Below are positions 8,573 through 17,405 of a DNA stretch of 64,000 bases, piece by piece (the stretch's first letter is position 1; each line of letters begins with the position of its first letter). The stretch lies in the NCBI RefSeq assembly GCF_033095865.1, contig NZ_AP019365.1:3631501-3695500 (forward strand), read 5' to 3'. Made by a program: the position numbers and the translations under genes. The DNA comes from Pseudomonas sp. KU43P. Lineage in GTDB: Bacteria; Pseudomonadota; Gammaproteobacteria; Pseudomonadales; Pseudomonadaceae. The notes under the pieces were generated by a model. It searched no databases. It had not been told where the DNA came from and was given only the letters and a program-made list of their open reading frames with translations.

Positions 8573-8645
8573 ATCAACCCATGTACCTACGCAGGAGCCG
8601 GAGCCCCGGCGAGCGTCCACATTCGACCATTATGGAATCGCAGCC

Positions 8646-9980
8646 ATGAGCCAGTCCTCGAACCCGGAAACCATCAAAGATCTGATCGGCGTGGGCTTCG
8701 GCCCTTCCAACTTGGCCCTGGCCATCGCCCTGGAAGAACTTGCGCAAACCCAGGGCCATGCCCTCGACGCGCTGTTCATCGACAAGCAGCAGGAATACCG
8801 CTGGCACGGTGAAACCCTGGCCACCCAGAGCGAGTTGCAGATTTCCTTCCTCAAGGACCTGGTCTCGCTGCGCAACCCCACCAGCCCCTACAGCTTCGTC
8901 AACTACCTGCACCAGAAGCAGCGCCTGGCCGACTTCATCAACCTCGGCACCTTCTACCCCTGCCGCCTGGAGTACAACGACTACCTGCGCTGGGCCGCCG
9001 AGCACTTCGCCACCCAGGCCGTATACGGCGAGCAGGTGCTGCGCATCGAGCCTGAAGTGAAAGCTGGCCGGGTGGAGCACCTGCGCCTGGTGTCGCGCGA
9101 TTGCCAGGGCCGCGAATTCAGCCGCCGCACCCGCTCGGTGGTGGTCGGCACCGGCGGCACGCCGAAAATCCCGGAAAAATTCGGCGCCTTCAAGGACGAC
9201 CCGCGGGTGTTCCACCACTCCCAGTACCTGAGCAGCCTGAACAAGCTGCCCTGCACCGAGGGCAAGCCGATGCGCATCGCCGTGATCGGCTCTGGCCAGA
9301 GCGCCGCCGAAGCCTTCATCGACCTCAACGACAGCTACCCGTCGGTGAAAGTCGACATGGTGCTGCGTGGTTCGGCGCTCAAGCCGGCCGACGACAGCCC
9401 GTTCGTCAACGAGATCTTTTCGCCCGACTACACCGATCTGGTCTACAACGAGCCCGCCGACCAGCGCGCCAAACTGCTGGGCGAATACCACAACACCAAC
9501 TATTCGGTGGTCGACCTCGACCTGATCGAGCGCATCTACGGCATCCTCTACCGCCAGAAGGTCGCCCACCAGTTCCGCCACAACGTGCTCTGCCGCCGCC
9601 AGGTGGAGGCCGTGGTGGCGACCCGCGAAGGCATCGAGCTGACCTTGCGCGACCTGGCCACCGGCCAGCAGCAGACTCACCGTTACGACGCCGTGATTCT
9701 GGCCACCGGCTACGAGCGTCGCTCGCACCGCGACCTGCTGGCGCCGCTGGAAGGCTACCTGAAAGACTTCACCGTCGACCGCAACTACCGGGTACTGGCC
9801 AGCCCCGAGCTGCAAGCCTCGGTGTACCTGCAAGGGTTCTGCGAGAACAGCCATGGCCTGAGCGATACCTTGCTGTCGGTGCTGCCCTCCCGTGCAGCCG
9901 AGATCGGCCAGGCGCTCTATCACGACCTGGCGCACAAGCACGGTTCCCTGCCCGCGGCGGTCGCCCTGACCAGCGCCTGA
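8646..9980 (+). CDS. pvdA: L-ornithine N5-monooxygenase, pyoverdine biosynthesis
   Basis: This FAD/NADPH enzyme hydroxylates the side-chain nitrogen of L-ornithine, giving the hydroxamate precursor of pyoverdine. The FAD-binding motif GVGFGPSN is at residues 15-22, the NADPH motif VIGSGQSAAEAF near 214-225, and ATGYERR near 353-359. All are diagnostic of the SidA/IucD/PvdA family. Length of 444 residues is normal for PvdA. A PvdS-type box lies 75 bp upstream, so expression should need iron starvation. A terminator follows, so the fpv operon downstream has its own promoter or depends on read-through. Location next to the fpv genes supports the pyoverdine role. Confidence 0.96.
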   Translation: MSQSSNPETIKDLIGVGFGPSNLALAIALEELAQTQGHALDALFIDKQQEYRWHGETLATQSELQISFLKDLVSLRNPTSPYSFVNYLHQKQRLADFINLGTFYPCRLEYNDYLRWAAEHFATQAVYGEQVLRIEPEVKAGRVEHLRLVSRDCQGREFSRRTRSVVVGTGGTPKIPEKFGAFKDDPRVFHHSQYLSSLNKLPCTEGKPMRIAVIGSGQSAAEAFIDLNDSYPSVKVDMVLRGSALKPADDSPFVNEIFSPDYTDLVYNEPADQRAKLLGEYHNTNYSVVDLDLIERIYGILYRQKVAHQFRHNVLCRRQVEAVVATREGIELTLRDLATGQQQTHRYDAVILATGYERRSHRDLLAPLEGYLKDFTVDRNYRVLASPELQASVYLQGFCENSHGLSDTLLSVLPSRAAEIGQALYHDLAHKHGSLPAAVALTSA

Positions 9981-9995
9981 GCCGCCTTCGAAAAA

Positions 9996-10030
9996 CCGGC
10001 AAGGTGCCCTGCGCCTTGCCGGCTTTCTGC
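9996..10030 (+). terminator. Terminator after pvdA
   Basis: The stem CCGGCAAGG / CCTTGCCGG with a nine-base loop is followed by a weak T-rich tail (CTTTCTG), 15 bp after the pvdA stop. Confidence 0.7.
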
Positions 10031-10146
10031 CCTCTGAAACATTTGCTTGCACTTGAATTGGCGGGTTTTTGATTCTCATTCGTCCTTTAGATATGCAGCC
10101 CCACTGGTTGGGCCTGTGCTCGACCCCATTTTCCAGAAGACGACTG

Positions 10147-11340
10147 ATGGCCAAATCTCCGAAAAAATCCAAGTCCAGGCTATGGTTCCTGGTGCACAGC
10201 TGGCTCGCCCTGCCGATCTGGTTCTTCGTCCTGATCGTCTGCTTCACCGGCATGCTCGCGGTGGTCAGCCAGGAAATCGTCTGGCTGGCCAACCCCGATG
10301 TGCGGGCCAGCAAGCCTGACGACAACGCCGAGCGCCTGAGCTTCCAGCAAGTGCTCGACGCCCTGCACAAGGCCGAACCGGACATGGTGGTGCGCACGTT
10401 GCGCCAGCCCGACGGTTCGCATTTCGCCATCAATGCCGGTGTTACCTACCCGGACGGCAGCAGCCCCACGCTCTATGTGAACCCCTACAACGGTGCGATC
10501 CAGGGCAAGGTCCCGGACTTCAACTTCGAAGCGTTCACCCGCGCCTTGCACGGTTGGTGGCTGGTGCCGTTCACCAATGGCTTCAGCTGGGGTTGGTATC
10601 TGGTGTCGTTGCTCGGCCTGCCGATGCTGGCGTCGTTGGTGACCGGCCTGGTGGTGTACAAGAAGTTTTGGAAGGGCTTCTTCAAACCGGTACGCACCCA
10701 CCATGGCTCACGCATCTTCTGGGGCGACCTGCACCGCCTGGCCGGGGTGTGGTCGATCTGGTTCATCGCGGTGATTTCCATCACCGGCACCTGGTTCCTG
10801 ATCCAGGCCATCCTGTTCGACAACCAGATTTCCATCTCCAGCGAGCCGGTGGTACCGGTCATCGCCCGCGAGGACGTCCCGCAAACCGCGGACGGCAGCC
10901 CGGCACCGCGCATCGACGTTGATGAAGCCGCGCGCCTGGCCGGCCTGGCGGTGCCGGGGCTGGACATCAACGCCGTCATGCTGCCGGCCACTGCCTACAG
11001 CCATATCACCCTGAGCGGGCCCGGCTGGTATCCGCTGATGTTCCAAAGCGCCAACGTCAACCCCTATACCCGCAAGGTCGACAGCCAGTTCGTGATCAGC
11101 GACCGCTCTGCTCTGGAGTTCGTCACCGAGTCCATGCGCCCGCTGCACACCGGCGACTTCGGTGGCCTGCCGGTCAAGCTGATCTGGTTCTTCTTCGGCC
11201 TGGTGCTGACCTTGATGGTGTTCAGCGGCTTGCTGATCTGGACCAAACGCACCGCCCAGGCCACCGCCGCCGCCCTCAAGCGCAGCGAGCGCGCACCGCG
11301 CCAGGCCCGCAACGAAACTACCGTGGAGATCCACCCATGA
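10147..11340 (+). CDS. fpvG: PepSY-type inner-membrane reductase subunit FpvG
   Basis: The 397-residue protein has four membrane helices typical of PepSY-associated transmembrane proteins. Helix 1 contains SWLALPIWFFVLIVCFTG, with histidines next to helices (LVHSWL, LHGWWL, GDLHRLAGVWS, MRPLHTGDFGG) that can bind heme. In P. aeruginosa FpvG reduces ferripyoverdine in the periplasm so that iron is released and pyoverdine recycled. The ATG at 10147 begins a basic N-terminus (MAKSPKKSKSR) ahead of helix 1. It heads an eight-gene operon whose order matches fpvGHJK-fpvCDEF; its stop overlaps fpvH by four bases. Confidence 0.9.
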   Translation: MAKSPKKSKSRLWFLVHSWLALPIWFFVLIVCFTGMLAVVSQEIVWLANPDVRASKPDDNAERLSFQQVLDALHKAEPDMVVRTLRQPDGSHFAINAGVTYPDGSSPTLYVNPYNGAIQGKVPDFNFEAFTRALHGWWLVPFTNGFSWGWYLVSLLGLPMLASLVTGLVVYKKFWKGFFKPVRTHHGSRIFWGDLHRLAGVWSIWFIAVISITGTWFLIQAILFDNQISISSEPVVPVIAREDVPQTADGSPAPRIDVDEAARLAGLAVPGLDINAVMLPATAYSHITLSGPGWYPLMFQSANVNPYTRKVDSQFVISDRSALEFVTESMRPLHTGDFGGLPVKLIWFFFGLVLTLMVFSGLLIWTKRTAQATAAALKRSERAPRQARNETTVEIHP

Positions 11341-11876
11341 GCCAGGCCCAGACCCTGCCCGCCAGCTCGGTGAAACAGTGGTGGCTGAAATGGCGCTTTC
11401 ACCTCAACATCCTGCTGATCCTCATCCCTCTGGGCTTCATGCCCAAATATTTCGCCGACGCCAAGCTGTTTCGCGGTGACGCCGGCCTGGGCGTGAACGT
11501 GATCAGCGACATCCAAGTCGGCCCCTACCGCCTCGACCTCGCCGAACTGCGTAACGAAGCCCCCCGCGCCGACGGCCCGGCAGGCCACTTCAAGGCCTTC
11601 AACGCCGCCCTGTGCAAGGCCTGCGTCAACGATGTGAAGGCCGTCTACCTGCGCATCGGCAAGCCGCGCAGCCTGCGCGCCGCCGGCACCATCTTCTTCG
11701 GCGCCCCGTACCGCATGGGCACCAACCTGCCGATACCGCCGCGCACCCGGGCCGATGCCGAGGTGTGGATCACCGTTGAAGGCTGGGACGGCAGCCTGCA
11801 CCAGGCGTCGGTGCCGCTGGCCAAGGCATCGCCCGCCACCGTGGCCTGGCTTGAACAACAAGGAGGCAAGAAATGA
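11337..11876 (+). CDS. fpvH: Inner-membrane accessory protein FpvH
   Basis: The 179-residue protein has one N-terminal membrane anchor (FHLNILLILIPLGFMP) and a periplasmic domain. That domain has a CKACVND motif and YRLDLAEL and ITVEGWDGS segments. By position it is FpvH, which helps FpvG in periplasmic reduction of ferripyoverdine. The two cysteines in a CxxC arrangement could take part in redox chemistry or metal binding; that is my inference. Translation is coupled on both sides by overlapping stop and start codons. Confidence 0.85.
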   Translation: MSQAQTLPASSVKQWWLKWRFHLNILLILIPLGFMPKYFADAKLFRGDAGLGVNVISDIQVGPYRLDLAELRNEAPRADGPAGHFKAFNAALCKACVNDVKAVYLRIGKPRSLRAAGTIFFGAPYRMGTNLPIPPRTRADAEVWITVEGWDGSLHQASVPLAKASPATVAWLEQQGGKK

Positions 11877-12193
11877 AGTACCTGATGCGCACCCTCGCCC
11901 TGTCACTGCTGGCCCTGGCCGCAGGCCCGGCCCTGGCCCACAACCCGATGTGCGAGTGCGAAGAAGTCGCGGGCGGCCAGGTCAAGTGCACCGGTGGCTT
12001 TTCCGATGGCAGCGGCGCGCCTGGGGTGACCCTGGACGTGATCGGCTACGACGAGCAAGTGCTGGTCGGCGGCAAACTAGGCCAGGACTCGACCCTGACC
12101 TTCAAGCGCCCCGACGGTGAGTTCTACGTGCTGTTCGATGCCGGCCCTGGGCACGTGGTGGAAGTCGACTACGCCGACATCGCGCAACCATGA
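11873..12193 (+). CDS. fpvJ: Periplasmic accessory protein FpvJ
   Basis: This small protein of 106 residues has a signal peptide (LALSLLALAAGPALA). Its mature N-terminus is Cys-rich and metal-like (HNPMCECEEVAGGQVKCTGGF). The rest looks like a small beta domain (FKRPDGEFYVLFDAGPGH). By operon position it is FpvJ, a regulator or partner of the FpvGHK assembly. The HxxMCxC start could bind iron or copper. It overlaps fpvH and fpvK by four bases each. Confidence 0.83.
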   Translation: MKYLMRTLALSLLALAAGPALAHNPMCECEEVAGGQVKCTGGFSDGSGAPGVTLDVIGYDEQVLVGGKLGQDSTLTFKRPDGEFYVLFDAGPGHVVEVDYADIAQP

Positions 12194-12774
12194 GCAATCC
12201 AACCTTGAGCCGTACCCAGGTGGTACGCCCCGCCGGTGCCGGGCACGAAACCCTCTATGTGCTGCTGGCCAGCCTGCTGATCCTCGCCGTTGCCGCCACG
12301 GTGGTCTTGCTGCGGGGTGAACGCGAAGACCAGCAGTCCATCGCCAGCCACCAGATCGACGCCCGCCGCGACCTGACGCCCGCCGAACAGGGCATCTACA
12401 CCGACCTGCGGGTGGCGTTCGACGAAATCCAGCTGGTGCGTGAAGAAACGGCCGCCGTGCCCGATGTGCAGATGCTGGCCGAGGAAGGCCTGCCGCCCTT
12501 CGTGGTGGATGCCGGCAGCCAGAGCCGCGGTGGCCATGAATGGTCATGGTTGCCGATCGGCGCCTACCTGGGCCGTAGCCAGGCGCCGCAGGTGGCCGGC
12601 AGCTTCCTGCTGATCCTCCCCAGCGAGAGCAGCGGCGAGGCGGATGTCTGGCTGCGTCGCGACAGCGCCGCGGTGGCCCCGGACGACCTCGGCCAAACCG
12701 CACTGATCGCCGCGGGCTGGCAACAGGTGGTCAGCCATTACGACGCCGGGGTCACCCGCGAACACCGTCACTGA
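12190..12774 (+). CDS. fpvK: Inner-membrane accessory protein FpvK
   Basis: The 194-residue protein has one N-terminal membrane anchor (LYVLLASLLILAVAATVVLL) and a periplasmic domain with WSWLPIGAYLGRSQAP and SGEADVWLRRD. It matches the FpvK position in the fpvGHJK set, whose products form an inner-membrane complex for iron release from pyoverdine. I see no cofactor-binding motif. Its start overlaps the fpvJ stop; fpvC follows after 17 bp with its own ribosome site. Confidence 0.83.
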   Translation: MSNPTLSRTQVVRPAGAGHETLYVLLASLLILAVAATVVLLRGEREDQQSIASHQIDARRDLTPAEQGIYTDLRVAFDEIQLVREETAAVPDVQMLAEEGLPPFVVDAGSQSRGGHEWSWLPIGAYLGRSQAPQVAGSFLLILPSESSGEADVWLRRDSAAVAPDDLGQTALIAAGWQQVVSHYDAGVTREHRH

Positions 12775-12791
12775 ACCCAAGGATTCCCACC

Positions 12792-13694
12792 ATGCTCCGC
12801 TCCGCCCTCGCCCTGCTGCTGGCCTGCGCCTTCCCCGTGCTGGCCCTGGCCGACACCGGCAAACCGCTGCGAATCGGCATCACCCTGCACCCTTACTACA
12901 GCTACGTGAGCAACATCGTCGGCGACAAGGCCGAGGTGGTGCCGCTGATTCCCGCAGGCTTCAACCCCCATGCCTACGAACCCCGCGCCGAAGACATCAA
13001 GCGCATCGGCACCCTGGACGTGGTGGTGCTCAACGGCGTCGGCCATGACGACTTCGCCGACCGCATGATCGCCGCCAGCGAAAAACCTGGCATCGCCACC
13101 ATCGAAGCCAACCAGAACGTGCCGCTGCTGGCGGCCACCGGCATCGCCGCCCGGGGTGCGGGCAAGGTGGTCAACCCGCACACGTTCTTGTCGATCAGCA
13201 CCACCATCGCCCAGGTCAACAACATCGCCCGCGAGCTGGGCAAGCTCGACCCGGCCAACGCCAAGTTCTATACGCAAAACGCCCGCGCCTACGCCAAGCG
13301 CCTGCGCACCCTGCGCGCCGAGGCTCTGGCCAAGGTCACCGAAGCCCCCGATGCCACCTTCCGCGTGGCCACCATCCACGCCGCCTATGACTACCTGGTA
13401 CGCGACTTCGGCCTGGAGGTGACCGCCGTGGTGGAGCCGGCCCACGGCATCGAGCCGAGCCCGGCGCAACTGAAGAAAACCATCGACCAGCTCAAGGCAC
13501 TGGACGTCAAGGTGATCTTCTCGGAGATGGACTTCCCGTCGGCCTATGTCGAAACCATCCAGCGCGAATCCGGCGTGCGCTTGTACCCGCTGACGCACAT
13601 TTCCTACGGCGAATACACCAAGGACAAGTACGAAGTGGAGATGAAGCGCAACCTCGACACGGTCGTGCGCGCCATCCAGGAGAACCGCGCATGA
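12792..13694 (+). CDS. fpvC: Periplasmic metal/siderophore-binding protein FpvC
   Basis: The 300-residue protein has a signal peptide and the fold of cluster A-I (ZnuA/MntC-like) solute-binding proteins. Candidate metal-ligand histidines occur in GITLHPYYSYVSNIVGD, PAGFNPHAYEPRAEDIKRI and VVNPHTFLS, and an acidic ligand in IFSEMDFPS. In P. aeruginosa FpvC binds ferrous iron freed from pyoverdine and, with FpvF, presents it to FpvDE. It overlaps the ATPase gene by four bases (ATGA). Confidence 0.92.
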   Translation: MLRSALALLLACAFPVLALADTGKPLRIGITLHPYYSYVSNIVGDKAEVVPLIPAGFNPHAYEPRAEDIKRIGTLDVVVLNGVGHDDFADRMIAASEKPGIATIEANQNVPLLAATGIAARGAGKVVNPHTFLSISTTIAQVNNIARELGKLDPANAKFYTQNARAYAKRLRTLRAEALAKVTEAPDATFRVATIHAAYDYLVRDFGLEVTAVVEPAHGIEPSPAQLKKTIDQLKALDVKVIFSEMDFPSAYVETIQRESGVRLYPLTHISYGEYTKDKYEVEMKRNLDTVVRAIQENRA

Positions 13695-14437
13695 CTGCCG
13701 CCGCCCACCTCGCCACGGCCGGCGGCCCGCGCATCGCATTTGCCGACATCGGCCTGACCCTGGGCCGCACGCGTATCCTCGATCAGGTGAGCTTTAGCGT
13801 CGCGCCGGGCAGCGTGCACGCCATCGTCGGGCCCAATGGCGGCGGCAAGAGTTCGCTGATCAAGACCCTGCTCGGGCAGATGCCCCATCAGGGCCAACTG
13901 ACCCTGCACTGGCCCGCTGAACACCAGGTCGTCGGCTACGTGCCCCAGGCACTGGAATTCGACCGGGGCCTGCCGATGACCGTGGACGACTTCATGGCCG
14001 CCATGTGCCAACGGCGCCCGGCCTTCCTTGGCCTGTCACGCCGCGTGAAGCCGGCGATCGACGCGGCATTGGCGCGGGTAGGCATGCTCGACAAGCGCAA
14101 GCGGCGCATGGGCGCCCTGTCCGGCGGCGAGCGCCAGCGTGTGCTGCTGGCCCAGGGGTTGATTCCCGAGCCGCAACTGCTGGTGCTCGATGAGCCCATG
14201 TCGGCGCTCGACGAGGCCGGCATCCAGGTGTTCGAACAACTGCTGCACGGCTGGCGCCAGGCCGGCACCACCGTGCTGTGGATCGAGCATGACCTGGAGG
14301 CCGTGCTGCGCCTGGCCGACCGGGTTACCGGGCTGAACCGCCAGGTGCTGTTCGACGCCCCGCCCGCCCAGGCCCTCACCCCCGAGCGCCTGCTCGGCCT
14401 GTTCTCCGTCAACCCGCGCAGCGAGAGCCTCGCCTGA
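13691..14437 (+). CDS. fpvD: ABC transporter ATPase FpvD
   Basis: The 248-residue protein has Walker A (GPNGGGKSS, near residue 47), the signature LSGGERQR (near 143) and Walker B (LLVLDEP, near 160), with the H-loop in WIEHDLE. It is the ATPase of a cluster A-I importer, paired with FpvE, that moves iron into the cytoplasm. Stop and start of fpvD and fpvE share one base. Confidence 0.92.
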   Translation: MTAAAHLATAGGPRIAFADIGLTLGRTRILDQVSFSVAPGSVHAIVGPNGGGKSSLIKTLLGQMPHQGQLTLHWPAEHQVVGYVPQALEFDRGLPMTVDDFMAAMCQRRPAFLGLSRRVKPAIDAALARVGMLDKRKRRMGALSGGERQRVLLAQGLIPEPQLLVLDEPMSALDEAGIQVFEQLLHGWRQAGTTVLWIEHDLEAVLRLADRVTGLNRQVLFDAPPAQALTPERLLGLFSVNPRSESLA

Positions 14438-15336
14438 TGAGTTATGAAGCATTCCGCCAACTGGTCCAGGCATGGGCCGGCGCTGGCTACCTGCCGGGGG
14501 CGCTGGCCTACGGTTTCGTGATCAACGCACTGCTCGCCGGGCTGATGATCGGCCCGGTGCTGGGCGGCCTCGGCACCCTGGTGGTGGTCAAACGCTTTGC
14601 CTTCTTCTCCGAAGCCGTGGGCCATGCCGCGCTCACCGGCGTTGCCATCGGCATCCTACTCGGCGAACCCTACACCGGCCCCTACGGCAGCCTGTTCGGC
14701 TACTGCCTGCTGTTCGGCATCCTGCTCAACTTCCTGCGCAACCGCACCGGGCTGTCGCCGGACACGCTGATCGGCGTGTTCCTTTCGGTGTCGCTGGCGC
14801 TGGGTGCCAGCCTGCTGCTGATGCTGGCCGGCAAGATCAACGTGCATATCCTGGAGAACGTACTGTTCGGCTCGGTGCTGACCGTCAGCGGCCAGGATCT
14901 GGTGGTGCTGGGCATCGTCGCGGTGCTGGTGCTGGCGCTGGCCTTGCCGCTGTACAACCGCATCATGCTGGCCAGCTTCAACCCGCAACTGGCGGCGGTA
15001 CGTGGCGTGGCGGTGAAAACCCTGGATTATCTGTTCGTGGTGCTGGTGACATTGGTCACCGTGGCCTCGGTGAAAGTGATCGGCGCCATCCTGGTGGGGG
15101 CCCTGCTGGTGATTCCGGCGGCAGCCGCGCGCCTGGTCAGCCAGTCGCTCAAGGGGTTTTTCTTCATCTCGGTACTGATCGCCACCCTGAGCACATTGCT
15201 GGGCATCCTGCTGCCTATCATGTTCGACCTGCCGGTGCCGTCCGGCGCCGCAATCATCCTGGTGGCGGGCATCTGCTTCGCCCTCGCCGCCCTGGCCCGC
15301 GCCCTCGTTCCCCGCCTGCAAGGAAACCCGGCATGA
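14437..15336 (+). CDS. fpvE: ABC transporter permease FpvE
   Basis: The 299-residue membrane protein of the ABC-3 (ZnuB/MntB) family has about eight or nine helices and the family signatures GHAALTGVAIG and VLVGALLVIPAAAARL. It forms the inner-membrane channel for iron delivered by FpvC and FpvF. It overlaps fpvF by four bases, so all four transporter genes are translationally coupled. Confidence 0.92.
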   Translation: MSYEAFRQLVQAWAGAGYLPGALAYGFVINALLAGLMIGPVLGGLGTLVVVKRFAFFSEAVGHAALTGVAIGILLGEPYTGPYGSLFGYCLLFGILLNFLRNRTGLSPDTLIGVFLSVSLALGASLLLMLAGKINVHILENVLFGSVLTVSGQDLVVLGIVAVLVLALALPLYNRIMLASFNPQLAAVRGVAVKTLDYLFVVLVTLVTVASVKVIGAILVGALLVIPAAAARLVSQSLKGFFFISVLIATLSTLLGILLPIMFDLPVPSGAAIILVAGICFALAALARALVPRLQGNPA

Positions 15337-16202
15337 ACCTGAAACGACTGACCCTGGCCCTGGCCTTGGCCGGCCTGCCCTCGTTGGCCGCTGCCACGCA
15401 AGTGCTGACCACCCTACCTGTCACCCACAGCCTGGCCACGGCCTTGCTCGCCGGCACGTCGATAGCGCTCACCCGCGCCGCCCCGGCCAACCTGCCGGCC
15501 AGCCGCCAGCCTGCGTATTTCAGCAGCCGTGGTGGCGCCAGCCTGGCCAAGGCCGCGCAGCAGGCCGACGCGGTGATCGGCGTGCGTTCGATCTGGCGCG
15601 ATGACCCGCTGTACCCGATGGCCAGGCGCAGCAACATCCGCATCGTCGAAATCGACGCCGCGCGCCCGGTGGACGGTGCGTTGCCGGGCATCGCGGTGAC
15701 CGGCGACGATGCCTACAGTGCGTACCCCTGGTTGAACCCGACCAACTTGGGGCGCATGGCCGATGTGCTGGCCAATGATCTGGAGCGCCTGGCGCCGGCC
15801 GAAAAGGTCAAAATTCAGGGCAACCTGGCGGGGCTCAAGCGTCAGTTGCTGGCGCTGACGGCCGACAGCCAGACGCAGCTGGCACAGGTCGACAACCTGT
15901 CTGTGGTGAGCTTGTCCGAGCGTCTGGGATATCTGGCCAGCGGGCTGAACCTGGATGTGGTGGAACAGCCGTTGCCGGCCGATGGCAAGTGGGATGAGGC
16001 CGCGCTCAAGGCGTTGGGCGACAACCTGAAGGAGCAGGATGTTGCGCTGGTGCTGGACCATCGGCAGCCGGAGGCGGCGGTGGCCGAGGTGATCAAGGCC
16101 AGCGGGGCGAAGCTGCTGGTGGTGGAGAGTGATCCGGAGGATGCCGTGACCGGGCTCAAGGCCAGTGTCGATCAAGTGGTTGGAGCATTGAGCGAGGGTT
16201 GA
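15333..16202 (+). CDS. fpvF: Second periplasmic binding protein FpvF
   Basis: The 289-residue protein has a signal peptide (LTLALALAGLPSLAAA) and a two-lobe ZnuA-like fold. The metal ligands seen in FpvC are mostly gone: the fold-start region reads TTLPVTHSLATALLAG, and PASRQPAYFSSRGG replaces the NPHxYEP block. This fits its reported role of binding pyoverdine and FpvC rather than free metal. It ends the operon; a REP pair follows 15 bp later. Confidence 0.88.
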   Translation: MNLKRLTLALALAGLPSLAAATQVLTTLPVTHSLATALLAGTSIALTRAAPANLPASRQPAYFSSRGGASLAKAAQQADAVIGVRSIWRDDPLYPMARRSNIRIVEIDAARPVDGALPGIAVTGDDAYSAYPWLNPTNLGRMADVLANDLERLAPAEKVKIQGNLAGLKRQLLALTADSQTQLAQVDNLSVVSLSERLGYLASGLNLDVVEQPLPADGKWDEAALKALGDNLKEQDVALVLDHRQPEAAVAEVIKASGAKLLVVESDPEDAVTGLKASVDQVVGALSEG

Positions 16203-16215
16203 TGCTGGCTACACT

Positions 16216-16309
16216 GGCCCAATCGCCAACAAGCCGGTTCCCACAAGCACACCGCCGCTTTCAAGGATTGCGCAGTACCTGTGGGAGTCGGCTTGCCGGC
16301 GATTGGGCC
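16216..16309. repeat. REP pair
   Basis: One diverged copy (AATCGCCAACAAGCCGGTTC) and one good copy (GTCGGCTTGCCGGCGATTGG) face each other between the convergent fpvF and DUF1615 genes. Confidence 0.8.
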
Positions 16310-16322
16310 GCTACAGACATAC

Positions 16323-17405
16323 CTAGCGCTTCATGCACCGCTGATAACGCTCATCCACCCGCCCGGCAAACCAGGCGGTAGTGAGCTTGCGAGTAATCTT
16401 CGGGCTCTTCAGCTCGATCCCCGGCAACACCGCCCGCGGCACCGCCTTGCCCGCCGCCGCATCGGCCAGGGCGAACACCCCGCTGTACAGCTTGCTGTCC
16501 TCGAACGCCAGGCGGTCACCCAGTTCCAGCTGGTTGCGGATCTGCGTATTGCGCAGCCCCAGCTTCACCCCCAGCTTGCGCGCCGCCTGCTCGGTGCTGC
16601 CGGGCATGATCGAGCCCGGCGCGATCAGGTCGCCATCGAGCGCCAGCTTGATCCCCGTCACCTTGCTCAACGCCGCCTGAAACGCGGCGTTGCGGCTGGC
16701 GTACCAGCCAGCGTTGAAATCGGCGAAACGGTAGAGCTGACGCTCATAGGAGGCGGGATAACCCAACAAGTGAGCGATGCCGAAGTACATGCCACCTCGG
16801 CGAGTGAACACTTCCTGGCGAATCGTGCCTTCATAGGTGTAGGGATAGTCGTTGGCATGTTGCTCGGCGAACTCGACGCTGACTTGCATCGGCCCACCCG
16901 TATGCACCGGGTTGAGCCCACCGAGCAGGATCTTGCCCAGCGGCAAGCGGGCGGTGACTTCGTCATACAGCGCGCTCAGCTGTTTCTCGCTGCGTACCGC
17001 GAGCAAGCGCTGCTGGTAGGTCTGGCCGTTGCCTGAAGTAGTGTTCAGCGCGCCGTCGACCAACAGCCGCGGCACATGCATCCCAGCGGCGCGGCGGTCG
17101 ATTTCCGCGCGGGCGATGCGGCCCAGGTTGGGCACCTGCGGGTCGGCGTTGAAGGTCGACTCCTGCTCCGTGACCGCCAGCACCGCGCACAGGTTGCTTT
17201 TGCTCGGTGCGATGCGCTGGGCCTCGAACGCCTGCTGGATATCCCTGGCCCAGCCTTCGCGGTCCTTGGACTGGGCCGGCAGCAGTCGCAACAGCTGGGC
17301 ATGCACTTTCGCAGGGTCGGCTTCCACTTCTTCTTCGCGCCGCCCTACGCACCCTTGCAGCAGCGCCAGGGCCATCAGGCCAGCGGTGAGGAGACGAGCG
17401 TTCAG
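16323..17405 (-). CDS. DUF1615 family lipoprotein
   Basis: The 350-360-residue protein fits the DUF1615 family, with CAVLAVTEQESTFNADPQVP, GGLNPVHTGGPMQVS and FTRRGGMYFGIAHLLGYP. The catalytic-looking Glu in TEQEST recalls lysozyme-like folds, but no activity is assigned. The first ATG (17375) gives a signal with no basic residue. Reading ten codons upstream to a CTG at 17405 adds NARLLTAGL and makes a proper lipoprotein signal with lipobox LLQGC. That CTG overlaps the stop codon of the upstream hydrolase gene, as in translational coupling. I use the longer version; the start remains uncertain. Confidence 0.85.
   Translation of the reverse strand: MNARLLTAGLMALALLQGCVGRREEEVEADPAKVHAQLLRLLPAQSKDREGWARDIQQAFEAQRIAPSKSNLCAVLAVTEQESTFNADPQVPNLGRIARAEIDRRAAGMHVPRLLVDGALNTTSGNGQTYQQRLLAVRSEKQLSALYDEVTARLPLGKILLGGLNPVHTGGPMQVSVEFAEQHANDYPYTYEGTIRQEVFTRRGGMYFGIAHLLGYPASYERQLYRFADFNAGWYASRNAAFQAALSKVTGIKLALDGDLIAPGSIMPGSTEQAARKLGVKLGLRNTQIRNQLELGDRLAFEDSKLYSGVFALADAAAGKAVPRAVLPGIELKSPKITRKLTTAWFAGRVDERYQRCMKR

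Noticed and set aside
10061..10090. Fur-box-like GATTCTCATT upstream of fpvG
   Set aside because: Only about half of the 19-bp consensus is matched; regulation by iron is likely, but this site is not supported by sequence alone.
8574..10433. Long open frames antisense to pvdA, ribBA-like, TonB receptor and other high-GC genes
   Set aside because: They mirror the codon pattern of the real genes (GC-rich third positions), lack ribosome sites and show no domains.
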